Origin: Parafrankia irregularis | GTDB taxonomy: Bacteria; Actinomycetota; Actinomycetes; Frankiales; Frankiaceae | Assembly: GCF_001536285.1 (NCBI RefSeq) | Contig: NZ_FAOZ01000026.1 | Span: 57,983-121,982 of the forward strand | Direction of reading: 5' to 3' | Length of the DNA: 64,000 bases | Part shown: positions 50,757 through 59,585 of the stretch, piece after piece | Layout of the letters: every line of letters begins with the position of its first letter | Numbering within the stretch: the first letter of the stretch is position 1 | Made by a program: the position numbers and the translations under genes | Notes under the pieces: generated by a model | The model's input: only the letters and a program-made list of their open reading frames with translations | Database searches by the model: none | Told to the model about the DNA's origin: nothing

Positions 50757-50804
50757 TACTTGATCGGAGCCCTGATCCGGGCCGAGCCTCGGAAGCCCAC
50801 CGAA

Positions 50805-50837
50805 CCGGGTGGCCGGTCGACCCGACCGGCCACCCGG
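50805..50837. terminator. Terminator hairpin
   Basis: A perfect 15-bp stem, 50805-50819 with 50823-50837, and a 3-nt loop, just past the stop of the minus-strand gene 50844-51272. Confidence 0.82.
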
Positions 50838-50843
50838 CCCGCC

Positions 50844-51272
50844 TCAGCGCAACGCCTGCGCGATTCGCTCACTCACCGGCTCGGCGAACCAGTAGGACGC
50901 AACGATCGACCGCTCGCTGTTCGAGAAACCGAATCCCTCGAACACGAGCTCGCCCTTTGCCGCCAGCCGGTCCTCGTCGCTACGCGAGTACCACTTGATC
51001 AAAAAGCAGTCACCAACCGACTCGATGTGCCAGTCATACTCACCACCCAGGTCGCCGTTGACGTCGTAGTACCGGATGAGGTGCTGGCCGGCGAATCCAT
51101 TTGAGAAATCACCTTCGGCGCGACCGTTGCAAATAGTCCCCGCCCCCATGACCATGCTTCCAGAAGAGACGTACCGGGCAGTTGCGACGCCGACTTCCGC
51201 CGAGCTGATCGTGTACTCGACCGCGCCGACCAGAAGGGTTTTGATGGTCTTCATCTCGAATGAGTCGCTCAT
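50844..51272 (-). CDS. Hypothetical protein, predicted beta-rich
   Basis: A 142-residue protein I do not recognise. From the ATG at 51272 it reads MSDSFEMKTIKTLLVGAVEY and continues with alternating polar/hydrophobic stretches (GDFSNGFAGQHLIRYYDV, EYDWHIESVGDCFLIKWYS, GELVFEGFGFSNS). This suggests a small beta-barrel, perhaps lipocalin-like; no signal peptide is seen. An ATG at 51296 would add eight residues. Its codons look less GC-rich than most neighbours. It is divergent from the P450 at 51366, across less than 100 bp, and is followed by a strong hairpin. Coding status is supported by isolation, the terminator and low overlap with other genes. Confidence 0.65.
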   Translation of the reverse strand: MSDSFEMKTIKTLLVGAVEYTISSAEVGVATARYVSSGSMVMGAGTICNGRAEGDFSNGFAGQHLIRYYDVNGDLGGEYDWHIESVGDCFLIKWYSRSDEDRLAAKGELVFEGFGFSNSERSIVASYWFAEPVSERIAQALR

Positions 51273-51365
51273 GGCCGGAACCGTACCCCGAGCCATTTCA
51301 AATGTCGAGACCCGCTGTCGGCGCCAACCAGGTGTTCGGCACGCAAAGAACTGAAGGGAGCTGGC

Positions 51366-52610
51366 GTGTCCCGAGATACTGTAGACAACCGATCGATGAC
51401 CACGGCTGAGGCGAGGAGTGTTCTCGTCGACCCCATGGCATACGCGGATGGTCGGCTCGAACAGGCCTGTGCGGTGCTCCGAAGAGATGCTCCGGTCTCG
51501 TGGGTGGAGGCCGAGGAGTTCCTCCCGTTCCACGCTCTGACCAAACACGAGGACATCCTGGAGGTCGAACGCCGACCCGACCTTTTCCAGGCACGCCCTC
51601 GCTACAAGCTCTACCGCAGACGAGACGAGGAGCGGTTCACCGCGGCGCGGTCTCTGGTCAGCATGGACCCACCCGAGCACACCGAGTACCGTGCGGTGGC
51701 AGCTCCATGGTTCCATCCGCGCAACCTGAGAAACTTCGAGGAGACAGTGCGGGCTCGTGCACTGGTTGCGGTCGACTCGATGGCCCGCCGGGACACCGCC
51801 TACGACTTCGTCTCCGAGATCGCCATGCTGTACCCGCTCGACGTCATCTGCTCGATGGTCGGTATCCCCGAGGCGGACCGCGGGCTGATCCTGCGGTTGA
51901 CCCTGGAGAACTTCGGCTCGGAGGATCCCGACTTCCGGCCGCTCACGACCACTGATGACCGGGCAGCTGTGATGGACTTCGCCCACTACTTCCTCAAGGT
52001 GATCGAAGACCGCAAAGCGGCCCCGACCGACGACATCACGTCGCTGCTGGTACACGCCAAGGTGAAGGACGAGCCGCTACCGCTGCAGGACCTGATCGGC
52101 TACCTCGTGATCATTTCCACCGCTGGTCACGACACGACGGCGGCGACAATCGCCGGCGGCCTGCGGGCTCTTGTCGAGCATCCCGACCAGTTGCGGCGCC
52201 TGCAGACCGAGCCTGGGCTCATCCCCACCGCGGTCGAGGAGATGATCCGCTGGGTGACACCGGTCAAGTCCTTCATGCGGGTGGCGACGAAGGACACCGA
52301 GATCGGCGGCCAGACCATAGCCGAGGGTGAAGCGGTCCTGCTCCTGTATGCGAGCGCCAATCGGGATGACGATGTGTTCGGCGACCCTGACCGTTTCGAC
52401 GTCGGCCGGACGCCCAACCGCCACCTCGCGTTCGGCCACGGAACCCACTTCTGTCTCGGCGCCCGGCTGGCTCGGCTCGAGGCACGGATGTTCTTCAGCG
52501 AGCTGATCCCACGCCTGCGGCACGCCGAGCTCGCGGGCGAGCCTGAACTCATCCAGACCCTGTTCGTCGGCGGGCACAAGCGCCTTCCCGTGCATCTCGA
52601 CGTCGCCTGA
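51366..52610 (+). CDS. Cytochrome P450
   Basis: A 414-residue P450. The heme loop is FGHGTHFCLGARLAR (Cys about 363), the I-helix is STAGHDTTAATIAGG with the Asp-Thr pair, and ExxR is EEMIRW. It differs from the other two P450s of the window. The GTG start has GGGAG about 6 nt upstream; the ATG at 51396 (MTTAEARS) is another option. It heads a plus-strand unit P450/SnoaL-like/SDR/crotonase. No redox partner is present. This block looks somewhat less GC-rich than the rest, a hint of separate origin. Confidence 0.92.
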   Translation: MSRDTVDNRSMTTAEARSVLVDPMAYADGRLEQACAVLRRDAPVSWVEAEEFLPFHALTKHEDILEVERRPDLFQARPRYKLYRRRDEERFTAARSLVSMDPPEHTEYRAVAAPWFHPRNLRNFEETVRARALVAVDSMARRDTAYDFVSEIAMLYPLDVICSMVGIPEADRGLILRLTLENFGSEDPDFRPLTTTDDRAAVMDFAHYFLKVIEDRKAAPTDDITSLLVHAKVKDEPLPLQDLIGYLVIISTAGHDTTAATIAGGLRALVEHPDQLRRLQTEPGLIPTAVEEMIRWVTPVKSFMRVATKDTEIGGQTIAEGEAVLLLYASANRDDDVFGDPDRFDVGRTPNRHLAFGHGTHFCLGARLARLEARMFFSELIPRLRHAELAGEPELIQTLFVGGHKRLPVHLDVA

Positions 52611-52640
52611 ACAAGATCCGCGATTCTACAGGGGGAAAAC

Positions 52641-53066
52641 ATGGCCAGTTCCGGGACAGCGAAGAAGGTTCCCGTCGAAGACGTCCTGACGGTCCAGGAC
52701 ATCTTCGCCCGCTACTGCTGGTACGTCGACGAGAATCTGGGCGAGGAATGGTCCGAACTGTATACCAAGGACGGTGTCTTCGAGGGCACTCGCCCGGAGC
52801 CTGTGATCGGTCGCGAGGCACTCGCCAAGGTTCCTGGCGAGCTGAACGCCTTCTTTGACGGCCGACTGCGGCACCAGCTGAGCAACCTGTTCGTCGAGTA
52901 CGGGGATGATTCGGAAACGCTGGTGGCTCGTTTCTACAACCAGATCGCGGCCTGGAACGACGGGACGAAGTTCGTCATGCTCGCCGTCAGCACGGCGCTG
53001 CTGGTTCGCGACGACCCAGGCAGCACATGGCGGATCCAGCGCAACACCATACGTGCGCTGCAATAG
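52641..53066 (+). CDS. SnoaL/NTF2-like fold protein
   Basis: A 141-residue protein of the NTF2-like (SnoaL_4-type) fold. It has VQDIFARYCWYVDENLGEEWSELYTKDGVFEG, the usual first helix and strand of this cone-shaped barrel, and ARFYNQIAAWNDGTKF later. Members act as small isomerases, dehydratases or ring-hydroxylation partners. GGGGG precedes the ATG by 8 nt. It lies 30 bp after the P450 and before an SDR, so it probably acts on the same intermediate. A second NTF2-like gene is at 62649. Confidence 0.82.
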   Translation: MASSGTAKKVPVEDVLTVQDIFARYCWYVDENLGEEWSELYTKDGVFEGTRPEPVIGREALAKVPGELNAFFDGRLRHQLSNLFVEYGDDSETLVARFYNQIAAWNDGTKFVMLAVSTALLVRDDPGSTWRIQRNTIRALQ

Positions 53067-53131
53067 GCACCTGCCGCGCGAACGGAGCCGACGGACCGTC
53101 GGGCAGAACACAGATGGACGGGTGAGTCAGT

Positions 53132-53968
53132 ATGGCCAGAGGCGAGCGGTTGGAACCGAGGAGATACGGGCGATACGCCATCGTCGCCGGTGCGTCGCGA
53201 GGAATCGGAGCGGAGCTGGCTGACCAGCTCGCGGCGAGGGGTTTCGACCTCGTCCTGATCGCGCCGACGAAGGAGGAGCTCGAACCGCGCGCAGACAGCG
53301 TGCGCGCACGTTACGGAGTCGAAGCGGTCGTGCTTCCGGTCGACCTGAGCACACCCGAGGCCGCGGAGCGCATCGAGTCAGCGACCGCGGATCTGGAGGT
53401 GGGGCTCCTCGTCTACAACGCAGCCATCGCGTTCTCCGGCCCGTTCTGGGGCAAGGATCTCGATTACTACCGATCCCTCAACGCGGTCAACATGCTCACC
53501 CCGTTCGAACTCATCCACCGTCTCGCACCACGCCTCGTGCGGCAGCGCCGGGGCGGCATCATCCTGATCTCCTCGGCCGCGGGGATGACCGCCCAGCCCT
53601 ACCTGAGCGCGTACTCCGCGTCGAAGGCATGGGTGACGAACTTCGGGCTCGGCATGTGGGCGGAGCTGAAGCCGTATGACGTGGACGTCTTCACCGCGAT
53701 CGTCGGAGCGACGGACACTCCCGGTCTGCGCGAGATGATGCAGCCCGACTTCCTCTCCGGCACGAAGCTGGCCCGGCCGGCCGATGTCGCAGCTGAGGTC
53801 CTCGCGAGCTTCGGCAGGCAACCCGTCCGCGTCATCGGCGCGGGCAACCGCAGGACCATGGGCTTCTTCCGGCTGGCCGGCATGAACAACTCGGCCAGGC
53901 TGATGACCCGCATCATGGCCAAGGTCGTCTACCGCGGGGCCGTGCCCCAGCAGCCCGTTGAGCAGTAG
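53132..53968 (+). CDS. SDR-family oxidoreductase
   Basis: A 278-residue SDR with AGASRGIG (about 19-26), YNAAIAFSG at the NNAG position, SSAAG and catalytic YSASKAWV. The C-terminal part (RTMGFFRLAGMNNSARLMTRIMAKVVYRG, shortened) is basic and hydrophobic, as in the DltE/17-beta-HSD12-like subgroup, which lacks the DGG end. It lies 65 bp after the NTF2-like gene in the P450 unit. Likely a ketoreductase or alcohol dehydrogenase for a lipid-like substrate. Confidence 0.9.
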   Translation: MARGERLEPRRYGRYAIVAGASRGIGAELADQLAARGFDLVLIAPTKEELEPRADSVRARYGVEAVVLPVDLSTPEAAERIESATADLEVGLLVYNAAIAFSGPFWGKDLDYYRSLNAVNMLTPFELIHRLAPRLVRQRRGGIILISSAAGMTAQPYLSAYSASKAWVTNFGLGMWAELKPYDVDVFTAIVGATDTPGLREMMQPDFLSGTKLARPADVAAEVLASFGRQPVRVIGAGNRRTMGFFRLAGMNNSARLMTRIMAKVVYRGAVPQQPVEQ

Positions 53969-54091
53969 CAGTAGCAGCGACGACACCCGGCTGTGGATCA
54001 GGCGGCCGAGTTCGTCGACGGCACGGTCCCCCGCACGGGACTTCCAGGTTCGGGCCGGAAAAGGGACCTTCGTGGACCGGAGACCCCGCCT

Positions 54092-54871
54092 ATGACCTCC
54101 ACCGATGCCTTGGCTGGGCCGGTCCTGCAGCGGGACGACGGACCGGTGCGAACCCTCACCCTGAACCGTCCGCATCGCCTCAATGCGTTCACCGCCGAGT
54201 CCTACCGTGGGCTCGACAGCGCGCTTCGTGCGGCGGACCGTGCCTCTGACGTGAAAGTGGTGGTGCTGACCGGCGCGGGCCGCGCCTTCTCCTCAGGCGC
54301 GGACCTGCGGGAGCGTCTGGAGACCGACGCGACCGGCCTGCGCCAGGTCGGCGCCGCGTTCGAGTCACTGGTGCTCACGCTCGCTGACTTCACGAAACCA
54401 CTGATCGCCGGCGTGCACGGAGCCGCGGTCGGTTTCGGCATGACGCTTCTCCTGCACTGCGACCTGGTGCTCGTGGCGGACTCGGCCCGGCTGCGGCTGC
54501 CCTTCGTCGAGCTCGGTACCGCGCCAGAGGCGATGAGCAGCGTGCTGCTACCGCGCAGGATTGGTCCCATGCGCGCCGCCGAGCTACTGTTCACGGCCCG
54601 CTGGCTGACCGGCGGCCAGGCCGTCGAATACGGCCTGGCCCTGCGCGACCACCCCGAGCCGGACCTCGCCGCCGCCACCGCCACCCTCGCCCGCGAGATC
54701 GCCCGGCAGCCCGCGCCGGCGCTGGCCGTCGCCAAGCGTCTTCTGCGGGAAGGACACTCCCCCACAGCGGGAACAGCCATGCCGACCACTGATCCCGGCC
54801 GCGCCGCGCTTCGCAACGAGATCAACGCCGCCGTCGAACTACGAGCCGGATCCACGGCATACAAATCATGA
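54092..54871 (+). CDS. Enoyl-CoA hydratase/isomerase (crotonase) family protein
   Basis: A 259-residue crotonase with NRPHRLNAFT, GRAFSSGADLRE and HGAAVGFGMTLLLHCDLV. The second catalytic Glu seems kept (PFVELGTAPEA), while the first aligns with Thr; this pattern is seen in isomerase-type members (delta3,delta2-enoyl-CoA isomerases use a single acid), so isomerase is a reasonable guess. The ATG at 54092 is chosen with GGAG about 10 nt upstream; the open frame continues to 53993. It is the last gene of the P450 unit and ends at a terminator hairpin. Confidence 0.88.
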   Translation: MTSTDALAGPVLQRDDGPVRTLTLNRPHRLNAFTAESYRGLDSALRAADRASDVKVVVLTGAGRAFSSGADLRERLETDATGLRQVGAAFESLVLTLADFTKPLIAGVHGAAVGFGMTLLLHCDLVLVADSARLRLPFVELGTAPEAMSSVLLPRRIGPMRAAELLFTARWLTGGQAVEYGLALRDHPEPDLAAATATLAREIARQPAPALAVAKRLLREGHSPTAGTAMPTTDPGRAALRNEINAAVELRAGSTAYKS

Positions 54872-54886
54872 GAGACCCGCTCTCGG

Positions 54887-54920
54887 CTCGTCCATCCGCC
54901 GGGTCCGGCGGATGGACGAG
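54887..54920. terminator. Bidirectional terminator hairpin
   Basis: CTCGTCCATCCGCC (54887-54900) pairs perfectly with 54907-54920, 6-nt loop, between convergent genes ending at 54871 and 54936. Confidence 0.85.
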
Positions 54921-54935
54921 GCGGGAGGCGCGCCG

Positions 54936-56024
54936 CTACGGGGCCCGGCGGACCACGTTGCGCCCCGCGATCACCGGCAGGTCAAGGGCACTGAGCAGCC
55001 CACTGGGCGCCGCGCACACCGCCGGGATGGCGTTGACGGCACGCATGGCCGTGGCGATGAGACCGTGGTCCGAACCGGCCACCTGGTCGAAGGTCAGCTC
55101 GCAGCGCATGGCCGGGCGGCCCTCGATCTCGACCCGGTAGACGAGGGTGTCCGTCGTGCTCCCGTGCGGCCAGTCCGGGGCGACCGCGGCTCCCATCCGG
55201 TTCACATGCTCCAGGATGATCACCGGCCGGCCGTCCAGCAGGCCACGCACCTCGAAGCGCACGCCGGACACCTCACCGGCGCGCAGGGTGCCGATCGCCG
55301 TGGAAAGGTCGGTGTTGACCGTGGCCACCTCGTGCACAGTGTCGATGCCGTCGAGACGCAGGCCGAGGGCGTCGGCGAGCTGGCTGATCACCGCCCCCCA
55401 CTCGTTGACGAGCAGGTCGCCGGTGAACAGGATCCCGGGCTGGTCGGGCGGATTACCGAAGCCGAACGCGAACCGCATGGCCTCTTCGACACCGTAGGTG
55501 CTGTAGTCGGCGATCTCCTGGATCCGGACCGACTCGACGTCGTCGCAGGCCGACAGCAGGCTCAGCGGCAGCAGGTCGCTGCCGAAGCCCGGTTCGATGC
55601 CGGTGGCGAAGAAGGAGCTCTGCCCGCTGGCCGCCGCGGCCGCCAGCGGCTCGCGGCTTCTGGCATCCGCGGCAGGCGGGTAGACCATGCCGGCCAGGGA
55701 CGTCGTCACCACGTTCGCGCCGGCCGACAGGAAGGGAACGAGGTCGGCGACCACCGCCTTCTCCCGGCCCGGGCCGGGCCCGAAGTAGGACAGGCAGTCC
55801 GGCCGCAACGCCAGCAGAGCGGCGCTGTCGCGGGTGGCGACGACCCCGGTCGGCTCGGCCAGCCCGCACAGCTGCGCCGCGTCCCGCCCTTCCTTCTCCG
55901 CCGCGTTCACGCACACGCCCACCAGCTCCAGCCCCGGGTGGTTGATGATCCCCCGCAGCGCCTCCCGCCCGGCGGCGCCCGTTCCCCAGTGCACGACCCT
56001 GATGCTGATCCGTCTGCCCTCCAT
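54936..56024 (-). CDS. DapB-like NAD(P)-dependent oxidoreductase
   Basis: A 362-residue protein with the N-terminal Rossmann domain of dihydrodipicolinate reductase-like enzymes: RVVHWGTGAAGREALRGIINHPGLELVGV (split), and a C-terminal alpha/beta domain. The family also contains 2,4-diaminopentanoate dehydrogenase. DapB itself is shorter (about 270) and part of lysine synthesis; the length and catabolic setting argue against that role. Proteins of this type are frequent in mycobacterial and related catabolic clusters, function unknown. It is the last gene of the minus-strand unit under operator copy D. Confidence 0.83.
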   Translation of the reverse strand: MEGRRISIRVVHWGTGAAGREALRGIINHPGLELVGVCVNAAEKEGRDAAQLCGLAEPTGVVATRDSAALLALRPDCLSYFGPGPGREKAVVADLVPFLSAGANVVTTSLAGMVYPPAADARSREPLAAAAASGQSSFFATGIEPGFGSDLLPLSLLSACDDVESVRIQEIADYSTYGVEEAMRFAFGFGNPPDQPGILFTGDLLVNEWGAVISQLADALGLRLDGIDTVHEVATVNTDLSTAIGTLRAGEVSGVRFEVRGLLDGRPVIILEHVNRMGAAVAPDWPHGSTTDTLVYRVEIEGRPAMRCELTFDQVAGSDHGLIATAMRAVNAIPAVCAAPSGLLSALDLPVIAGRNVVRRAP

Positions 56025-56156
56025 GCGGCCGCCCGGACGCCCTGAGTGACGCTGAGGCCGGACCCGCCACCGAAAAAAGCCAGATGTTTCCGAGTCGCCT
56101 GGACGTTACCCGAACCGGGCCGCCCCGTCTGCCTGCCGTCAGTCCGCCCGTTTTCG

Positions 56157-58655
56157 TCAGTCCGCCCGTCTCCGGGCCACCTCGCGGGCCGGAGCGACCC
56201 GGGCCAGGGCATCCTCCGCCACGTCGGACAGATCGATGTCGGCGACGACCCCGGCCGCGAGAAGGGACTCGACCTCGGCCTCGGAGCAGCCGGCCTCGGC
56301 GAGCACCGGCCGGGTGTCATGCCCGATGAGGACCGCCCGCGGCGTGCGCTCCCGCGCCGCGCCGGCCCAGTCGGCGTAGCCGCGCACGATGCTGACCCGA
56401 CCGAACCGCGGGTCGCCGGCCACGTGCTGGAAGCCGTTCGCGAGCAGATGCGGGTCGTCGGCGTGCTCCTCGCCCAGCAGCGCGCGCACCGCCGGCACGC
56501 CCCGGACGCGCAGCCGCTCGACCGCTGCCGCCACCGGCAGAGCAGCCAAGGCAGCCGCGATGTCCGAGGCGAGCGCGAGGTCCCCGACCGACGTGCCGTC
56601 CGCGCCGGCGGCCGGTATCCCCAGGGCGTCCCGCAGGCCGGCGAACCGCTCGGCGGTGTCGGCCGCGACGGCGAGCCACCCGTCCGCGGCCTGGTAGAAG
56701 CGATGCCCGGCGGACGGCCCCTGGAAGTCGGTGGCCCCGCGGATCGGCGCGGTTCGCCCCGCGAACTCGGTGAACTCGAGGGCCTGCAGGTACGTCGCGG
56801 TGTTCGCCAGCGAGAGGTACAGGCGCTGCCCGACGCCGTCGGCGACCGCACCGCGGTCACGGGCCAGCAGGGCGGTGAGCACGCCCAGAGCACCCAGTGC
56901 CCCGGTGCCGATGTCGTTGAGCGGGACCGGGGCGAGCACCGGCTCGCCGTCGCCGCCCTGCGCCGCGGCGAGCCCGGACAGCCCCTGGAAGACCGGGTCG
57001 AACCCGGGGGCGTCGGCGTAGGCACCCGCGTGGCCGTAGGCGGAGACCGAGCAGCGGACCAGGCCCGGCCGCGCCGCGGCGATCCGCTCGTCGGACAGGC
57101 CCAGCTTCTCCAGGCGCCCGGGCCGCAGGTTCTCGACGAACACGTCGGCGTCGCCCAGCACCCGGAGCAGGACCTCCGCGCCGCCCGGGCGGGCGAGGTC
57201 GAGCGCGAGCGCCCGCTTGTACTGGTTCACGACGAGCACCGAGATCGAATATCCGCGATAGGGCTCGCCCTTCGGCGGCTCGACCTTGATGACGTTGGCG
57301 CCCCAGTCGGCGAGCAGCGCCCCGATCAGCGGGCCGGCGAGAAAGGTCGACAGGTCGACGATGGTGAGGCCGGCGAGCGGCAGGCCCGCCGCGGATCCCG
57401 CCGCACTCGTCCCGGCCGCACTCGTCCCGGCCCCGGACTCGGCGCGCGGGAAGCCGTCCGACGTGCTCCGCTTCCAGACCCTGTCGTCGGCGGGCAGTTC
57501 CTCCAGCGCGGGGATCTCGCCGGGCGCGGCCGGGGTGGCGGCGAGATCGAACGGGAAGCCGGGCATGGTGACCTCGCCGGCGCCGGGGTGGTCACGGCGG
57601 ATGAAGGCGTGGTTGGCCTCGACGATGTCGCTCGCGGCCCATTCCGCGCGGGTCCCGATCGGGGCGCAGGGCACGTCGGCGGCCGCGAACAGGGCGAGCC
57701 ACTCGGCCATCGGCCGCCGGCGGAACTCCTCCTCCAGTGCCGCGGCGACGAGATGCCCGCCGAGCTCCCACCGCCGGACCCGGTCCCAGTCACCGTCCAC
57801 GCCGGGCAGGACCAGGATGTCCATCCGGTCCATCGCCTCGAGGGCGCGGAAGAAGATCTCCGGCACCAGCGCCGCCAGGTACAGCCAACGGCCGTCGCCG
57901 GCCTGGTAGATCCGCCAGAACGGCACCCCCTTGCCGGACCGGTTGCCACGCAGCACCGGCTGGTCGTGCCCGACCTGGTTCATCGTGCCGATGGTGGCCG
58001 ACATCGCGTGCAGGCCGCTGACGGTGACGGCACGCCCGCGGCCGTCGCCGCGCCCACGCCCGAGCAGTGCCGCGACCGCCGCGGCGGCACCGAGCGCACC
58101 GTGCAGCTGGGTGGTTACAGCGGCGACTGGCGCGACCGGGCAGTCCTTCGTGGCCGGATAGCGCGCGGACAGTCCGCCGAGGGCTGCGAGCAGCAGCGGG
58201 TCCTCCGCGAGCTCCGCGGCGGGACCCCGCGCGCCGTAGGGCGGCATCCAGACGTGGCAGAGCGCCGAGCTGGCCCTCGCGAGCGTGGCCGCGTCCAGCC
58301 CTGACGCCAGCAGCCGGGCGGGGGTCTGGTCGACGAGCAGCACGTCGGCGCCGCCCGCGATCCGCGCGACGTCCTCGTGGCTCATCCGGACGACCCGCTT
58401 GCCGCGGTCCCACAGCAACGTCTCCGCGCGCGGCACCGCGGAACCGCCGCCGTCGTCGTGGTCCGCGGGGATCGTCGACTCCGGCTGCGGGTTGGGCGGA
58501 CCCACCGCGGCCGGGCCGTCGGTGGCGGAGGGAAGAGCCGCGCGCACCACGTCCGCTCCCAGGTCGGCCAGCAGCATTCCCGCGGCCCGGCCCGCCCTGG
58601 TCACGGAGGCCTCAAGGACGCGGACGCCGGCCAGGGCCGAGACGGGCTCACTCAC
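56157..58655 (-). CDS. Double-domain CaiB/BaiF-type CoA-transferase
   Basis: An 832-residue protein with two family III CoA-transferase domains in tandem. Domain 1 (about 1-420) has GVRVLEASVTRAGRAAG, LLWDRGKRVVRM and EDPLLLAALGG. Domain 2 (about 430-832) has LTIVDLSTFLAGPLIGALLADWG (split), NQYKRALALDL and GFDPVFQGLSGL with the catalytic Asp. They are joined by a repeat-like alanine/glycine linker (SGAGTSAAGTSAAGSAAG). Normal enzymes are interlocked dimers of about 400 residues, so this looks like a fused dimer. Domain 1 has a degenerate N-terminus and may be structural. The GTG start at 58655 has GGAG 8 nt upstream. Confidence 0.9.
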   Translation of the reverse strand: MSEPVSALAGVRVLEASVTRAGRAAGMLLADLGADVVRAALPSATDGPAAVGPPNPQPESTIPADHDDGGGSAVPRAETLLWDRGKRVVRMSHEDVARIAGGADVLLVDQTPARLLASGLDAATLARASSALCHVWMPPYGARGPAAELAEDPLLLAALGGLSARYPATKDCPVAPVAAVTTQLHGALGAAAAVAALLGRGRGDGRGRAVTVSGLHAMSATIGTMNQVGHDQPVLRGNRSGKGVPFWRIYQAGDGRWLYLAALVPEIFFRALEAMDRMDILVLPGVDGDWDRVRRWELGGHLVAAALEEEFRRRPMAEWLALFAAADVPCAPIGTRAEWAASDIVEANHAFIRRDHPGAGEVTMPGFPFDLAATPAAPGEIPALEELPADDRVWKRSTSDGFPRAESGAGTSAAGTSAAGSAAGLPLAGLTIVDLSTFLAGPLIGALLADWGANVIKVEPPKGEPYRGYSISVLVVNQYKRALALDLARPGGAEVLLRVLGDADVFVENLRPGRLEKLGLSDERIAAARPGLVRCSVSAYGHAGAYADAPGFDPVFQGLSGLAAAQGGDGEPVLAPVPLNDIGTGALGALGVLTALLARDRGAVADGVGQRLYLSLANTATYLQALEFTEFAGRTAPIRGATDFQGPSAGHRFYQAADGWLAVAADTAERFAGLRDALGIPAAGADGTSVGDLALASDIAAALAALPVAAAVERLRVRGVPAVRALLGEEHADDPHLLANGFQHVAGDPRFGRVSIVRGYADWAGAARERTPRAVLIGHDTRPVLAEAGCSEAEVESLLAAGVVADIDLSDVAEDALARVAPAREVARRRAD

Positions 58656-58747
58656 GGCGGTTTCTCCAAACGGGTCGGGTGCGGGAAGGATCTGGGGCAA
58701 CGGCACGCGGTACGTCGGCCCGCGGCGAGATCTCAGCCGGCGAGAGG

Positions 58748-59572
58748 TCAGCCTGCGGGAAGCAGTGCGCGGACCCCGGCGATCGCACCACCGTCGACGA
58801 GCAGGTCGGTGCCGGTCACGAACGCCGCCCGCGGGTCGAGCAGGTACTCGGCCGCGGCCGCGATGTCGTCCGGCGTGCCCAGGCGTCTGATCGGTGCCAG
58901 GTCGATCAGCATCCGCATCTGGTCGCCGGACTCGCTCGCCAGCTCCTGTTGGCTCATCGGCGTCGAGATGATGCCGGGGCTGATCGAGTTGACCCGGGCT
59001 CCGCGCTCGCCCCAGGCGCGCGCCGCCGCCTGTACCCGCAGGATGTTGGCCCGCTTCGCCACCGCGTAGGCCAACCCCGGGACGCCCACCACGTCGGGCG
59101 CCAGAAAGGGCAGGACCAGCAGTTCGTCGGTGGGTGTCTCGGCCAGCGCCTTCTCCTGGTCGGCCGGGATCCGGACCGACAGGTGACCGGCCATGCTCGC
59201 GATGACCACACCGGCCCCGCCGGGAGCGACGACTCCGAGGAACTCGTCGAGAACGAGCGCCACGCCGAGCAGGTCGACGCGCAGGATCGCCTCCGTCGAG
59301 GCCTGCGTCGGCGACAGGCCGGCCGTGTGGGCCACGTGGGTGACCCGGCCGAGCCCGGCAGCCGTGCCGGCGAGCGCGGCCACCGAGGCGCGGTCGGTGA
59401 CGTCGACCCGCGCCGTGGTGACATCGTGGCCTTCGGCCCGCAACGCGTCGGCGATCCCGAGGGCGGCGTCACTGACGTCGGCCAGCAACAGCGCCCGCCC
59501 GCTGCCGAGCCGCCGGGCGATGGCCCGGCCCATGCCGCCCACCCCGATGACGACCACCACGTCCTTGCTCAT
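58748..59572 (-). CDS. SDR-family oxidoreductase
   Basis: A 274-residue SDR with an unusual glycine motif, GVGGMGRAIARRL, closer to GxxGxG than the TGxxxGxG of classical members. HTAGLSP stands in for NNAG and the catalytic pair is in YAVAKRAN. ITTPMSQQEL-like (IISTPMSQQ) and TGTDLLVDGG segments follow. The ATG at 59572 is chosen since further upstream the frame overlaps the ligase at 59586. It lies 92 bp before the CoA-transferase and 13 bp after the ligase stop. It would act on an alcohol/ketone of the same CoA pathway. Confidence 0.88.
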   Translation of the reverse strand: MSKDVVVVIGVGGMGRAIARRLGSGRALLLADVSDAALGIADALRAEGHDVTTARVDVTDRASVAALAGTAAGLGRVTHVAHTAGLSPTQASTEAILRVDLLGVALVLDEFLGVVAPGGAGVVIASMAGHLSVRIPADQEKALAETPTDELLVLPFLAPDVVGVPGLAYAVAKRANILRVQAAARAWGERGARVNSISPGIISTPMSQQELASESGDQMRMLIDLAPIRRLGTPDDIAAAAEYLLDPRAAFVTGTDLLVDGGAIAGVRALLPAG

Positions 59573-59585
59573 CCGCGCACTCCGC

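Noticed and set aside
54936..56024. Lysine-biosynthesis dapB
   Set aside because: Length about 360 residues and catabolic neighbours do not fit; only the Rossmann fold is shared.
56046..58304. 752-residue plus-strand open frame
   Set aside because: Antisense to the double CoA-transferase; Arg/Gly-rich and without motifs.
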